Made by a program: the position numbers and the translations under genes. From the NCBI GenBank assembly GCA_964428805.1, contig CAYRZF010000037.1, positions 1 through 20,919 on the forward strand: a stretch of 20,919 bases of DNA, written 5' to 3'. Positions 7,638 through 16,238 of this stretch are shown piece after piece (the stretch's first letter is position 1; each line of letters opens with the position of its first letter). The notes under the pieces were generated by a model, which worked only from the letters and a program-made list of their open reading frames with translations, had not been told where the DNA came from and did no database searches. This DNA is from CAYRZF01 sp964428805 (lineage in GTDB: Bacteria; Methylomirabilota; Methylomirabilia; Rokubacteriales; CSP1-6).

Positions 7638-8818
7638 TGGGCACGACGGCGATCCCGAGCCTAATGATTGTCGCCGGCGAGGCCTCGGGGGACCTCCACG
7701 GCGCCACCCTTGCGCGCCACCTGCGCCGTCTCGCCCCCGCGGTTTCTCTCACCGGAATGGGGGGTCCGCGCATGGCCGCGGCCGGAGTCGGCCTCCTTTC
7801 CGACGTGACTCGGCTGGCGGTGGTCGGGAGCAGCGAGGCCGTCCGACGGGTGCCAGCGTTATACCGGGCGTATCGTCAGCTCGTCAGCCGGCTCAAGGAA
7901 GAACCACCGCACGCGCTGGTCCTCATCGATTTCCCGGAGTTCAACCTGACACTGGCGCGGAAAGCGAAGCGCCTCGGGCTCCCCATCATCTACTTCATCC
8001 CACCCCAGGTCTGGGCGTGGCGGCGGGGGCGCGTTCGGCTCATCGCCCGGCTCATCACGTGCGTGCTCGTTGTCTTCTCGTTCGAGGTCTCCCTCTATGA
8101 ATCCGCGGGCGCGCGCGTGAGGTTCGTTGGGCACCCGCTCCTGGATCGGCTGGCCTCGCCGCCGACCCGGCGCGAGTCCCGCGCGAGCCTGGGGATTTCG
8201 GCGGAGGCCACGCTGGTCGGGCTCCTTCCGGGCAGCCGCCGGGAAGAGGTCGAGCGGCTGCTCCCCGAGATGATCGGAGCGGCGGTCCGCATCCGGGACA
8301 CCCGACCTGGCGTTCGATTCGTCCTCGCCCTGGCGCCGACTGTGGACCGAGTCCTGGTGAACTCTTTGCTGGCCACTGCGCCGGTGGAGGTCGAGGTCGC
8401 GGCGGAAAGAACCTACGAGGTCATGGCCGCCTCCGACCTGCTCCTCGTCGCCTCGGGAACCGCGACGCTCGAGGCGGCCCTGATCGGGACACCGATGGTG
8501 GTCTGCTACCGGGTGTCGCGCGTATCCCAGTTGATCGGGCGTCTGGTGCTCAGGACCCCGTGGATCAGCCTGCCGAACATCGTGGCGGGGCGGGCCGTGG
8601 TTCCTGAGCTCCTTCAGGACAAGGCCAGCGGGGCAGGGCTGGCGGGAGAGGCGCTCCGACTCCTGGACTCGCCGACGGCGCTGGAGGCCCAGCAAGCCGC
8701 CTTTTCCGAGATCAGGACCCGGCTCGGCACCGCCGGCGTCGGCGAGCGCGCGGCCCTGAGCGTCCTGGAAATCGCGGGACTGGCGGCCCCCGCCCCGCTG
8801 CGCGCGACGGGACGATGA
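7637..8818 (+). CDS. lpxB: LpxB, lipid-A-disaccharide synthase
   Basis: LpxB (GT19) condenses lipid X with UDP-2,3-diacylglucosamine to the beta-1,6 disaccharide at the inner face of the cytoplasmic membrane. The 393-residue product carries AGEASGDLHGA near the N-terminus (13-23), LIDFPEFN, PPQVWAWRRGR, LLPGSRREE and the C-terminal SGTATLEAAL nucleotide-sugar region, all diagnostic. The length is typical. It starts within the stop codon of lpxI and overlaps the next gene by 4 bases (ATGA). The neighbour supplying its substrate, LpxI, is immediately upstream. Confidence 0.96.
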   Translation: MGTTAIPSLMIVAGEASGDLHGATLARHLRRLAPAVSLTGMGGPRMAAAGVGLLSDVTRLAVVGSSEAVRRVPALYRAYRQLVSRLKEEPPHALVLIDFPEFNLTLARKAKRLGLPIIYFIPPQVWAWRRGRVRLIARLITCVLVVFSFEVSLYESAGARVRFVGHPLLDRLASPPTRRESRASLGISAEATLVGLLPGSRREEVERLLPEMIGAAVRIRDTRPGVRFVLALAPTVDRVLVNSLLATAPVEVEVAAERTYEVMAASDLLLVASGTATLEAALIGTPMVVCYRVSRVSQLIGRLVLRTPWISLPNIVAGRAVVPELLQDKASGAGLAGEALRLLDSPTALEAQQAAFSEIRTRLGTAGVGERAALSVLEIAGLAAPAPLRATGR

Positions 8819-9477
8819 CCCTCTATGATCGGTTTCTGCTCGCTTGCGCTCCGCCGCTCGGCCACTGGGCGGTGCGGCTCTTGGCCCTGACCCTGAAGCT
8901 TCGGATCGTGGACGAGCACCACGCCCATCCTTTCTGGAAGCGCGGCGCGGCGGTGATTTACGCGATCTGGCACGGCCGCGTCGTGATGCTTCCCGCCCTC
9001 TATGGCAGGAAGCGCGCCATCAGCGTGATGGCAAGCCGGTCCCGCGACGGGGAGCTGGTGGCCCGGTTTGTCAAACGGTTCGGGTTCGGAACCGTGAGGG
9101 GCTCCACGACGCGCGGCGGATCTGAGGCGTTGAGAAAGCTCGCGCGGCTCCTCCGTCAGGGACACGAAGTGGCGGTGATCCCCGATGGCCCTCTCGGGCC
9201 GAGAGGAGTCGTTCAGCCGGGGGTCATTGCGCTCGCTCGACTCACGGGCGCCCCGATTGTGCCCCTCGCGTTCAGCGCTCATCCGGGCTGGCGCCTCAGG
9301 AGCTGGGACGAGTTCCTGATCCCCAAACCCTTTGCCCGGAGCGTTGTCTGCTTCGGCCTCCCACTCGCCGTCCCCCCCGGCGCCGACCGCGCCGCCCAGG
9401 AAGCGTTGCGGAAGGAGCTCGAGCGCGCGCTGGCCCAGTTGACCTGGCGCGCCGACGAATTGGTCCGAGGCGCCTGA
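8815..9477 (+). CDS. DUF374 lysophospholipid-acyltransferase-like protein (LpxJ-type lipid A acyltransferase candidate)
   Basis: The 220-residue product belongs to the DUF374 acyltransferase family. It shows IWHGR at 51-55 (the short counterpart of the HX4D acyltransferase block), SRSRDGE (74-80), RGSTTRGG (95-102) and PDGPLGPR (123-130), all family signatures. The N-terminal 30 residues are hydrophobic and probably membrane-associated. In Campylobacter and Helicobacter a DUF374 member, LpxJ, is a late lipid A acyltransferase replacing LpxM. No LpxL/LpxM homologue is visible in this window. The placement between lpxB and waaA, with a 4-base overlap to lpxB and one base before waaA, makes secondary acylation of lipid A the most economical role. 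The family call is firm, the lipid A role is inferred from family and context, and the acyl donor and position are unknown. Confidence 0.87.
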   Translation: MTLYDRFLLACAPPLGHWAVRLLALTLKLRIVDEHHAHPFWKRGAAVIYAIWHGRVVMLPALYGRKRAISVMASRSRDGELVARFVKRFGFGTVRGSTTRGGSEALRKLARLLRQGHEVAVIPDGPLGPRGVVQPGVIALARLTGAPIVPLAFSAHPGWRLRSWDEFLIPKPFARSVVCFGLPLAVPPGADRAAQEALRKELERALAQLTWRADELVRGA

Positions 9478-9478
9478 G

Positions 9479-10789
9479 GTGTACGTCCTCTACACGTGCC
9501 TCCTGCTGGCCCTTGTGCTCGCCTACGCACCGGTGTTCGTCCTCCGTCGGCTCGCGGGGGAGCCGGATAGGAATGGCCTGCTCCAGCGATTCGGGTACCG
9601 GTCTCCCCCATTTCCGCCGGAACCCCGCTGCTGGATCCACGCGGTTTCAGTGGGGGAAGTCATGGCGGCTATCCCGCTGATCCACGCGTTGAGACGCCGG
9701 TGGCCGCACCTTCACCCTGTTGTCACGACCGTGACGCCGACCGGCGCCAGGGTCGTGAGGGAGCGGCTGGGATCGGTCGTGACCCACCTCTATTTCCCGC
9801 TCGATTTCCCCGGCGCTGTGCGCCGCACGCTGGCCGGCGTCAGGCCCGAGTTCTTCATTGCCCTGGAAACCGAACTCTGGCCCAACTTCCTCCGGGCGCT
9901 CCGCGCCCGCGGCATCCCCGCGATGATCGCCAACGGACGCATCTCCGACCGCTCGTTCAGGCGCTACCGGCTCGTGCGCCCGGTCATGCGCCGGATCCTC
10001 GACGACATCACCGTGTTCGGTATGCAATCCGCGGAGGACGCCCGGCGGATCATTTCGCTCGGCGCCTCGCCGGAGCGGGTGGTCGTCACCGGCAACTTGA
10101 AAACCGAGATCCTGCCCGTCGAGGCGGGGGCCGATGCCCTTTGGAGGCGCCTGATGGGTCTGACCGGCGAGGAACTCGTCTGGGTCGCCGGGAGCACCCA
10201 CCGGGGAGAAGAGGAGCTGCTCCTGGAGGCCTTCGACAGCCTGAAGCGGCGGTATCCGTCGCTGGTCCTCGTGATCGCGCCCCGCCATCCTGAACGGGTG
10301 GCGGAAGTCGAGCGCCTGATCCGACAGCGGGGTCTCGCCTCGGTGCGACGGACCGCGCTGCCCAAGGATCGAGACCGCAACGCCATTATCGTGCTGGACA
10401 CCGTCGGCGAGCTGGCCCAGGTCTACCAGCTGGCCGAGGTTGTCTTCGTGGGAGGGAGCCTCGTGCCGGCGGGCGGCCACAACATGCTGGAGCCGGCTCT
10501 CAAACGAAAGCCCGTGGTGTTCGGACCGCACACCACGAATTTCAGAGACGGGACCGACCTCTTGGTGATGGCCGGGGCCGCTTTCGTCGTTCGGGGGCGT
10601 CCCGAGCTCGAGCGAGCGCTCGATCGGCTCTTGGCGGACCCCGGGCTCAGGGCCAGCATGGGCGAGGCGGCCTTCGAGGCCGTGGTCGGACGCCAGGGGG
10701 CAGTGCTCGAGACCCTGGAGCTGATCGAGCGCTTTCTCTTCACGGAAGCCAAGCCGGCAGTTCCTGCCGACGGATCGGGTGCGGAGTGA
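9479..10789 (+). CDS. waaA: WaaA (KdtA), Kdo transferase
   Basis: WaaA (GT30) transfers one or more Kdo residues from CMP-Kdo to the lipid A precursor at the inner membrane. The 436-residue product has an N-terminal membrane-anchor helix (about 3-22). HAVSVGE is at 54-60, with Glu60 matching the catalytic Glu of the family, and ETELWPN is at 130-136. Further on are APRHPER and the C-terminal GGSLVPAGGHNMLEP that binds CMP-Kdo. The start is a GTG one base after the DUF374 stop, which puts the anchor helix right at the N-terminus. The gene overlaps lpxK by 4 bases (GTGA). Whether it is mono-, bi- or multifunctional cannot be read from the sequence. Confidence 0.96.
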   Translation: MYVLYTCLLLALVLAYAPVFVLRRLAGEPDRNGLLQRFGYRSPPFPPEPRCWIHAVSVGEVMAAIPLIHALRRRWPHLHPVVTTVTPTGARVVRERLGSVVTHLYFPLDFPGAVRRTLAGVRPEFFIALETELWPNFLRALRARGIPAMIANGRISDRSFRRYRLVRPVMRRILDDITVFGMQSAEDARRIISLGASPERVVVTGNLKTEILPVEAGADALWRRLMGLTGEELVWVAGSTHRGEEELLLEAFDSLKRRYPSLVLVIAPRHPERVAEVERLIRQRGLASVRRTALPKDRDRNAIIVLDTVGELAQVYQLAEVVFVGGSLVPAGGHNMLEPALKRKPVVFGPHTTNFRDGTDLLVMAGAAFVVRGRPELERALDRLLADPGLRASMGEAAFEAVVGRQGAVLETLELIERFLFTEAKPAVPADGSGAE

Positions 10790-11895
10790 GTCCGAGCTTC
10801 CCCTCGGCGCGGATGAAGGTCCGCCGGACCTGGGAGCAGGAGGCGCCCCCTCTGCTGGCGCTCGGCCTTTCGGCGGCGACGGCGGGTTACCGCGGACTCC
10901 TGGAGGCGAGGGAGCGGCTCTACAGGTGGGGCGTTCTCAGGAGCCGACGGCTCCCGTGCCCCGTCATCTCTATCGGGAACCTGACGCTCGGAGGGACCGG
11001 GAAGACCCCGGCCGTGGAGCTGGCTGTGCTCACCCTCCAGGAGTGCGGGGTGCGCCCGGGCGTCGTGAGCCGCGGCTACGGGCGTCGTTCGACCGGCGTC
11101 CAGGTGGTGGCCGATGGGAGCGGTCTCAGGATGCACCCGCATGAGGCAGGAGACGAGCCGTTCCTCTTGGCCCGCCGGCTTCCCGGCGTCCCGGTGGTGG
11201 TGGGGGAAAGCCGGTATGAGGCCGGACGCCGCTGCCTCGAGAGCTTCGGGGTCCAGGCCCTCGTGCTCGACGATGCCTTTCAGCACCGAACGATCGAGAA
11301 GGACCTGGAAATCGTTCTGGTCGCCGGGCGGTCCCCCTGGGGAAACGGTCATCTCTTTCCCCGTGGGCCCCTCAGGGAGCCGCTGAGCGCGTTCGGCCGG
11401 GCTCACCTCGTAGTGGTAACCAACCCAGACCGCGAGGGGCTGGCGGCAGTGGCAGAGGTGCTCGGGCGCCACAACCAGCGGGCCCCGATTGTCGTGGCCG
11501 AGTATGTGCCGGTAGAATGCTTTGAGGTGGCGGACCCGACGCCATACGCTCAGGCGCGCGCGCCGGACGTGCTTACCGGGCGGCGGCTCCTGGCCTTCGC
11601 GGGGATCGCGCGACCCGAAGGCTTCCGCCGGACCGTCGAGCGACTGGGCGTCTCGCTCGCGGGTCTCGTCGAGTTCCCGGATCACCATTGGTACGGCGCC
11701 GAGGATCTGGCAGCGGTCGTCAGTCAGGCTGAGCGCTCCGGGGCGGAGGGTCTCGTCACGACGGAAAAAGACTATGTGCGGCTCTCCGCCGCGGCGCTCG
11801 GGATCCTCCCGATCTGGGTCCTGTCGGTCCGCCTGGAGATCACGGAGGGACAGGCGCGCTGGCGCGAGGCCTTTGAGGGGGTTCTTCGCCGGTGA
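10786..11895 (+). CDS. lpxK: LpxK, tetraacyldisaccharide 4'-kinase
   Basis: LpxK phosphorylates the 4'-OH of the tetraacyl disaccharide to give lipid IVA, working at the cytoplasmic membrane. The 369-residue product has a hydrophobic N-terminal segment and a P-loop in GNLTLGGTGKTP (64-75). It then shows VSRGYGRRS, GDEPFLLARR, DDAFQHR (162-168; the family usually reads DDGFQHR), PRGPLREP, and FPDHHWY with the conserved His pair near the active site. The GTG at 10786 is taken as the start because it forms a 4-base overlap with waaA, like the other junctions. An ATG nine codons later is possible. The gene lies after waaA although its reaction precedes the Kdo step, an order seen in other lineages. 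Confidence 0.95.
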   Translation: MSPSFPSARMKVRRTWEQEAPPLLALGLSAATAGYRGLLEARERLYRWGVLRSRRLPCPVISIGNLTLGGTGKTPAVELAVLTLQECGVRPGVVSRGYGRRSTGVQVVADGSGLRMHPHEAGDEPFLLARRLPGVPVVVGESRYEAGRRCLESFGVQALVLDDAFQHRTIEKDLEIVLVAGRSPWGNGHLFPRGPLREPLSAFGRAHLVVVTNPDREGLAAVAEVLGRHNQRAPIVVAEYVPVECFEVADPTPYAQARAPDVLTGRRLLAFAGIARPEGFRRTVERLGVSLAGLVEFPDHHWYGAEDLAAVVSQAERSGAEGLVTTEKDYVRLSAAALGILPIWVLSVRLEITEGQARWREAFEGVLRR

Positions 11896-12923
11896 ACCCG
11901 CAGCTCGACGTCCACCACCTCATCGTCAGGCTCCCGAACTGGCTCGGCGACACCGTCATGGCCTTACCGACGCTGAGGGCGCTTCGGGCGGGCCTCTCCG
12001 AATGCCAGATCACGCTCGTCGGACCGTGGGCTCCTCTGCTTTCGGATCAGGGCCTGGCACACCGCTCCGTGGCCTACCCGAGGAGCCGGAGACGACGCCT
12101 CGCCACCATCCGGGCCCTCCGCGGACTTCGCGCGGAAACTGCACTTCTCCTGCCCAACTCCATCGGGTCCGCGTTGAGCGCCTGGCTCTGGGGCGCACGC
12201 TGGATCATCGGCTACGCCACCGACGGTCGGCGACCATTCCTCTCGCATCCTCTGCCGCCGCCGGTCCCGCGCCGACACCAGGTGGACGAGTATCTGGGGC
12301 TTCTCGCTCCGTTCGGTCTGGACCACGCGGATAGGACGCCCCGCTGGGTCCTGCCGGGCGACACTCACGGGGAACGCGTCGAGGCACTGCTGCCCTCAAG
12401 CGGCACGCCTCCCGGCCTGCGGATCGGCATCCACCTCGGCACCGCCTTCGGGCCCTCCAAGCTCTGGCCTCCCGACCGCCTGGCGGCCCTCGCTCGTGTG
12501 TTGCAGCGCGAGGGTCTCGTCCCCGTGCTCCTCGGGGCGCCGTCGGACGAATCGATCGCGAACGCCATCGTCGCCGAGGCCGGCGGGGAGCTGACGTCAC
12601 TGGTCGGTAAGGACGCCCCCGAACTGCTCCCCAGCCTCCTGGCCCGCCTCGACGTGCTCGTCAGCATGGATACCGGGGTCGCGCATCTGGCGGCGGCCGT
12701 CGGCGTCCCGCTGGTGACGCTCTTCGGGCCGACCGATCCCGGACTCACGGCGCCTCGGGGCGCTGGCTCGTGCGTCATCTGGAAGCCTCCGCCCTGCGCG
12801 CCGTGCTTTCTGCCCGACTGCCCCATTGATCATCCGTGCATGCGGTCCATCGGCATCGACGAGGTCCTTCAGGCCGTGAAGGAACGGCTTGGAGCCCGGC
12901 GGCTCGGCCATCACGTGCCATGA
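11892..12923 (+). CDS. waaF: GT9 ADP-heptose:LPS heptosyltransferase, WaaF-like
   Basis: The 343-residue product is a GT-B, GT9-family heptosyltransferase that adds L-glycero-D-manno-heptose to the inner core in the cytosol. It begins with IVRLPNWLGDTVMALP (11-26), the WaaF N-terminal signature. It has GTAFGPSKLWP around the middle (normally G(A)xxGxAKxWP), MDTGVAHLAAAVG for donor binding, FGPTDP, and a Cys cluster CAPCFLPDCPIDHPC (302-316) typical of WaaF (heptosyltransferase II). The start is a GTG in a 4-base overlap with lpxK, and the stop overlaps the next ATG in the same way. No second GT9 gene (waaC, heptosyltransferase I) is in the window, so the exact acceptor (Kdo or heptose I) is uncertain, although WaaF fits best. 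Confidence 0.9.
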   Translation: MNPQLDVHHLIVRLPNWLGDTVMALPTLRALRAGLSECQITLVGPWAPLLSDQGLAHRSVAYPRSRRRRLATIRALRGLRAETALLLPNSIGSALSAWLWGARWIIGYATDGRRPFLSHPLPPPVPRRHQVDEYLGLLAPFGLDHADRTPRWVLPGDTHGERVEALLPSSGTPPGLRIGIHLGTAFGPSKLWPPDRLAALARVLQREGLVPVLLGAPSDESIANAIVAEAGGELTSLVGKDAPELLPSLLARLDVLVSMDTGVAHLAAAVGVPLVTLFGPTDPGLTAPRGAGSCVIWKPPPCAPCFLPDCPIDHPCMRSIGIDEVLQAVKERLGARRLGHHVP

Positions 12924-13999
12924 GCACGATTCTCCATACCGAGTCTTCGCTCGGCCTGGGTGGACAGGAAATCCGCATCATGACGGAGGTGCCTTGGCTT
13001 CTTGCCCACGGCTGGCGGGTCCTGATCGCCTGCCAGCCCGAGAGCCGGCTTCTGACCGAAGCGCGGGCCCTGGCGCTCCCGGTCGTGGAGGTCAAGATGG
13101 GGAGCCCGCTGGATGTCCGGGCGATCGCCACGCTCAGAGGGCTGATGAAGACGCGCGACGTCGCCCTCGTCCACACCCACAGCTCGGTGGACAGCTGGGT
13201 CGCCACGCTGGCCGCCAAGACGCTGTCCCTCCCGGTGGTGAGGAGTCGCCACGTGTCAATCCCCATTGCGCGCCGCCGCGCGCTGGTCTACCGGCTCGCC
13301 GATCGGATCATCACGAGCGGGGAGGCCATCAAGGAAATCGTCCGAGCGGCAGGGGTTGGGGCGGGCCGAATCGTATCCATCTCGGCCGGGGTGGACACCA
13401 GTCGGTTTCATCCCGGGGTGTCAGGCCGAGCCGTGCGCAAAGAACTGGGCCTCACCGGACCGGTGGCAGGCCTCGTCGCGATGCTCCGCGGGTCGAAGGG
13501 GCACCGCTTCTTTTTAGAAGCGGCCCGGGAGGTCCTTGGGGTACTGCCGGACACTCGCTTTCTGATCGTCGGGGACGGGATTGGGTATGCGGACGTGAAG
13601 AACCGCATCCGGGAGATGGGGCTGGAGCAGGCGGTGATCATGACCGGTTTCCGCACCGACATCCCCGAGGTGATGGCAGCGCTCGACGTGCTGGTGCTGC
13701 CTTCCATCAAGTCCGAGGGCACGCCCCAGGTGATTCCCCAGGCGCTGGCGGTGGGGACGCCGGTGGTCGCCACGGCGACGGGGGGGATTCCCGAAATCAT
13801 CCGTGATGGCGAAACCGGCTGCCTGGTTCCGCCGGCCGATCCTCACGCCCTGGCGCAGGCGATCCTGTTGTTGCTCCGGGACCGCGCATGGGCGCGGCAG
13901 CTGGCCCAGGCCGGCCAAGCCTTGGTCCGCGCACGATACACGATTGAAGGCATGATGACCCAGACGACCCGCGTTTACGCCGAGCTGATCGGACGATGA
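12920..13999 (+). CDS. GT4-type glycosyltransferase, LPS core (first of three tandem paralogues)
   Basis: The 359-residue product has the two Rossmann-like halves of a GT-B retaining glycosyltransferase. The N-terminal acceptor domain contains LVHTHSSVDSW (83-93) and RSRHV (108-112), followed by ISAGVDTSRFHPG at the linker (154-166). The C-terminal donor domain has GLVAMLRGSKGHRFFLEA and SEGTPQVIPQALAVGTPVVAT near 265-285. The EX7E donor motif reads E266-x7-Q274, a variant also found in other LPS-type GT4 enzymes. The start at 12920 gives a 4-base overlap with waaF; the frame is open 28 codons further upstream, but that only overlaps waaF. It probably adds a hexose or similar sugar to the LPS core; donor and acceptor cannot be deduced. 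It resembles the next two proteins along its length. Confidence 0.88.
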   Translation: MSTILHTESSLGLGGQEIRIMTEVPWLLAHGWRVLIACQPESRLLTEARALALPVVEVKMGSPLDVRAIATLRGLMKTRDVALVHTHSSVDSWVATLAAKTLSLPVVRSRHVSIPIARRRALVYRLADRIITSGEAIKEIVRAAGVGAGRIVSISAGVDTSRFHPGVSGRAVRKELGLTGPVAGLVAMLRGSKGHRFFLEAAREVLGVLPDTRFLIVGDGIGYADVKNRIREMGLEQAVIMTGFRTDIPEVMAALDVLVLPSIKSEGTPQVIPQALAVGTPVVATATGGIPEIIRDGETGCLVPPADPHALAQAILLLLRDRAWARQLAQAGQALVRARYTIEGMMTQTTRVYAELIGR

Positions 14000-15108
14000 C
14001 GCCCCTCACGATCCTCCATCTGGCGGCCAACCGCTGGTGGACCGGAAGCGCGGACCCGATCATCCGTCTCGTGAAAGGGCTCGAAGAGCGGGGGCACCAC
14101 GTTCTGCTCGGGGTGACTCCCGGCGACCGCTTCGAGGCCAAGGCTCGCGAGGCGGGGATCCGTCTCGTTCCAGGTCTCTCGCTGTCGGTCCGTCTAGCCC
14201 CAGTGGCCCTCCTGAGCGATATCGTCCGGCTCCGTAGGCTGGTCCGGGACCAGCGCGTGGATGTCATCCACGCCCACCACTCCCACGATCACTGGCTCGC
14301 CACGCTGGCGCGCGGTCCCGCGGCGGTAGCCCGGACCTTTCATAACGTTCGCGCGGTGAAGCGGCGCTGGCCCACGTCGCTCCTCTACCGGCGGATGGAC
14401 GGGGCGATCGCGGTGAGCCGCCAGATCTGGGAGCGCTGCCGGGCGGTCGGGATCCCGCCGGACCGGCTCTGGACCATCGGCGGGGTCGTGGATCTTCGCC
14501 GGTTCACTCCCGATGCCGACGGGCTGGCGATCCGCCGCGAGTTCGGCCTCGGCACGGGCCCGGTGGTCGGGTCGGTGGCGCGGCTCGCTCCCAATCGGGG
14601 TCACGAACTGCTGATCCACGGCTTTGCCCGGCTTTTGGGACAGCTCCCCGACGCGCGCTTGCTCCTGGTCGGCAAAGGCGAGACCGTGCCGAAGTTGCAA
14701 GCTCTCGTGCGGGTACTCGGCCTGTCGGAGGGGATCCTTTTCACCGGCTACCGCGACCACGATCTCCCGCAGGTGCTGGCGGCGATGGACTGCTTCGCGT
14801 TGATGGGAGCGGGTTCGGACGAATCGTGCCGCGCGGCCTTGGAGGCGATGGCGGCAGGCAAGCCGGTGGTGGCGCGGCGAGTGGGGGCGCTTCCCGAGAC
14901 GATCATAGACGGGGAGACCGGACTCCTCCTGCCCGAGGACCACCCTGAGGCTGTCGCCCGCGCCCTTCTGGAACTGCTCGGCGATCCGGAACGCGCGCGC
15001 CGCATGGGGAAGGAGGGACGCCGTCGGGCTGAGGCCGAGTTCAACGCCGAGCGCCACGTGCAGCAGGTGGAGCAGGTTTACCTGAAAGTTCTTCGACGCG
15101 CCGCATGA
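13996..15108 (+). CDS. GT4-type glycosyltransferase, LPS core (second tandem paralogue)
   Basis: The 370-residue product is a GT-B fold glycosyltransferase with an N-terminal ILHLAANRWWTGSADPI. IHAHHSHDHWLATLA is at 91-105, RTFHNVRAVKRRW at 113-125, and GGVVDLRRFTPD at 162-173 joins the two domains. The donor domain has SVARLAPNRGHELLI and GSDESCRAALEAMAAGKPVVA. The canonical EX7E is replaced by D275-x7-E283. A WHH/HDHW-type His-rich acceptor loop is shared, in altered form, with the flanking paralogues. It overlaps both neighbours by 4 bases, so all three were probably expanded by tandem duplication inside an already coupled operon. Its role is taken to be LPS core extension from context; the sugar specificity is unknown. 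Confidence 0.88.
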   Translation: MTPLTILHLAANRWWTGSADPIIRLVKGLEERGHHVLLGVTPGDRFEAKAREAGIRLVPGLSLSVRLAPVALLSDIVRLRRLVRDQRVDVIHAHHSHDHWLATLARGPAAVARTFHNVRAVKRRWPTSLLYRRMDGAIAVSRQIWERCRAVGIPPDRLWTIGGVVDLRRFTPDADGLAIRREFGLGTGPVVGSVARLAPNRGHELLIHGFARLLGQLPDARLLLVGKGETVPKLQALVRVLGLSEGILFTGYRDHDLPQVLAAMDCFALMGAGSDESCRAALEAMAAGKPVVARRVGALPETIIDGETGLLLPEDHPEAVARALLELLGDPERARRMGKEGRRRAEAEFNAERHVQQVEQVYLKVLRRAA

Positions 15109-16238
15109 GCCGGCTCCGGGTGCTTCACCTGATGAGCTGCCGCGGGTGGAGCTCCGACGCCTACGGGGCTGCCCGGATGGCCGTCGAGCTGGAGCGGGCC
15201 GGCCACGACGTCACCCTCTGCTGCCGCGCGGGCACCGAGGCGCGCGTCATTGAGCGGGCGCGGGAATTGGGGGCCCGCCGCATTGAAACACTCACCCTGC
15301 GGGGTGGCTTCAGACCTCGCGACGACCTGTCCGACCTGAGGTGGCTTCGGGACCGGCTCCCGCGCTTCGATGTCGTGCACGTTCACCGCGGCAAGGAACA
15401 CTGGCTGGCAGCCCTCGCCAACCGATTGTCCACGAATCCGCGGCCGCTCATCCGCACCCGCCACATCGTCCAGGCGGTGAGGCCCCATGCGGCCAACCGC
15501 TGGCTCTACCGGACTCAGACGGACCTTGTCGTGACGGTGACGGAGGCCATCAGGCGCCAGTACCTCGCCGCGGGGCTGGTGCCCGCGGAGAGAGTGGTCG
15601 CCCTCCCGGGAGGCGTGGATGCGGACTGCTTTTACCCGGGGCTTGACGGGAGCGGCGTCCGCCGAGAGCTACAGCTGCCCGACGATACGCTGCTCGTGGG
15701 GCTGGTGAGCGGGCTCCGCGCGATGAAGGGCCACGGCGTCGTCCTCGAGGCGGCCTCGCTCCTGGGATGGGACGGGGTTCGTCCCCATTTCCTCTTCATC
15801 GGGAAGGGGAGAGAGGAGGAATGGATCCGGGCAAGCATCCGGCGCGCAGGGCTCGACGGGCAGGTGACGCTGGTGGGGTTCGTCCCCGACCTCCCCGCGG
15901 CCATGTCCGCGCTGGACATCGCGCTCTACGTTCCGCTGGAGTCGGACGGGATGAGCCGCGTCGTGTTCGAATGCCTGGCGCTGGGGCGACCGTTGGTCGC
16001 CAGCCGCGTCGGCGTTGTCCCGGAGATCCTGGTGGACGGGCGCGACGCGCTCCTGGTCCCGGCGGGCGATCCCGGGCTCCTGGCGGAGGCGATCCGGCGC
16101 CTCGTGGCCGATCCGGGGCTTCGAACCGCTCTCGGACTCGCCGGCCGGCGGCGCGTGGTGGAGCGCTACTCTGGCGCCCGCGTCGCCGCGCATCTGGCCG
16201 ATCTCTATGCGGGGTTGGTGGGCGGGCGCGCGCAGTGA
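15105..16238 (+). CDS. GT4-type glycosyltransferase, LPS core (third tandem paralogue)
   Basis: The 377-residue product again has the GT-B layout. LRVLHLMSCRGWSSDAYGAA is at the N-terminus, VVHVHRGKEHWLAALA at 90-105, RTRHIVQAVRPHAANRW at 117-133 and PGGVDADCFYPG at 168-179. The donor domain has GLVSGLRAMKGHGVVLEA and LESDGMSRVVFECLALGRPLVAS. The donor-site motif is D281-x7-E289 instead of EX7E. The organisation is the same as in the two upstream paralogues, including the HW-containing loop after a V-x-H-x-H strand. It overlaps the upstream gene by 4 bases (ATGA) and the next by 4 (GTGA). Function is inferred as LPS core or O-chain primer assembly; no donor can be assigned. Confidence 0.88.
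   Translation: MSRLRVLHLMSCRGWSSDAYGAARMAVELERAGHDVTLCCRAGTEARVIERARELGARRIETLTLRGGFRPRDDLSDLRWLRDRLPRFDVVHVHRGKEHWLAALANRLSTNPRPLIRTRHIVQAVRPHAANRWLYRTQTDLVVTVTEAIRRQYLAAGLVPAERVVALPGGVDADCFYPGLDGSGVRRELQLPDDTLLVGLVSGLRAMKGHGVVLEAASLLGWDGVRPHFLFIGKGREEEWIRASIRRAGLDGQVTLVGFVPDLPAAMSALDIALYVPLESDGMSRVVFECLALGRPLVASRVGVVPEILVDGRDALLVPAGDPGLLAEAIRRLVADPGLRTALGLAGRRRVVERYSGARVAAHLADLYAGLVGGRAQ

Noticed and set aside
12836..12919. 28-codon upstream extension of the first GT4 gene
   Set aside because: It lies inside waaF; the ATG at 12920 begins at the first strand of the GT-B fold and forms an ATGA overlap.
15767..16234. Long open frame upstream of the fourth glycosyltransferase
   Set aside because: It overlaps the third glycosyltransferase out of frame and reads as Arg/Gly/Pro-rich GC shadow; the GTG at 16235 gives the same 4-base overlap as the neighbouring junctions.
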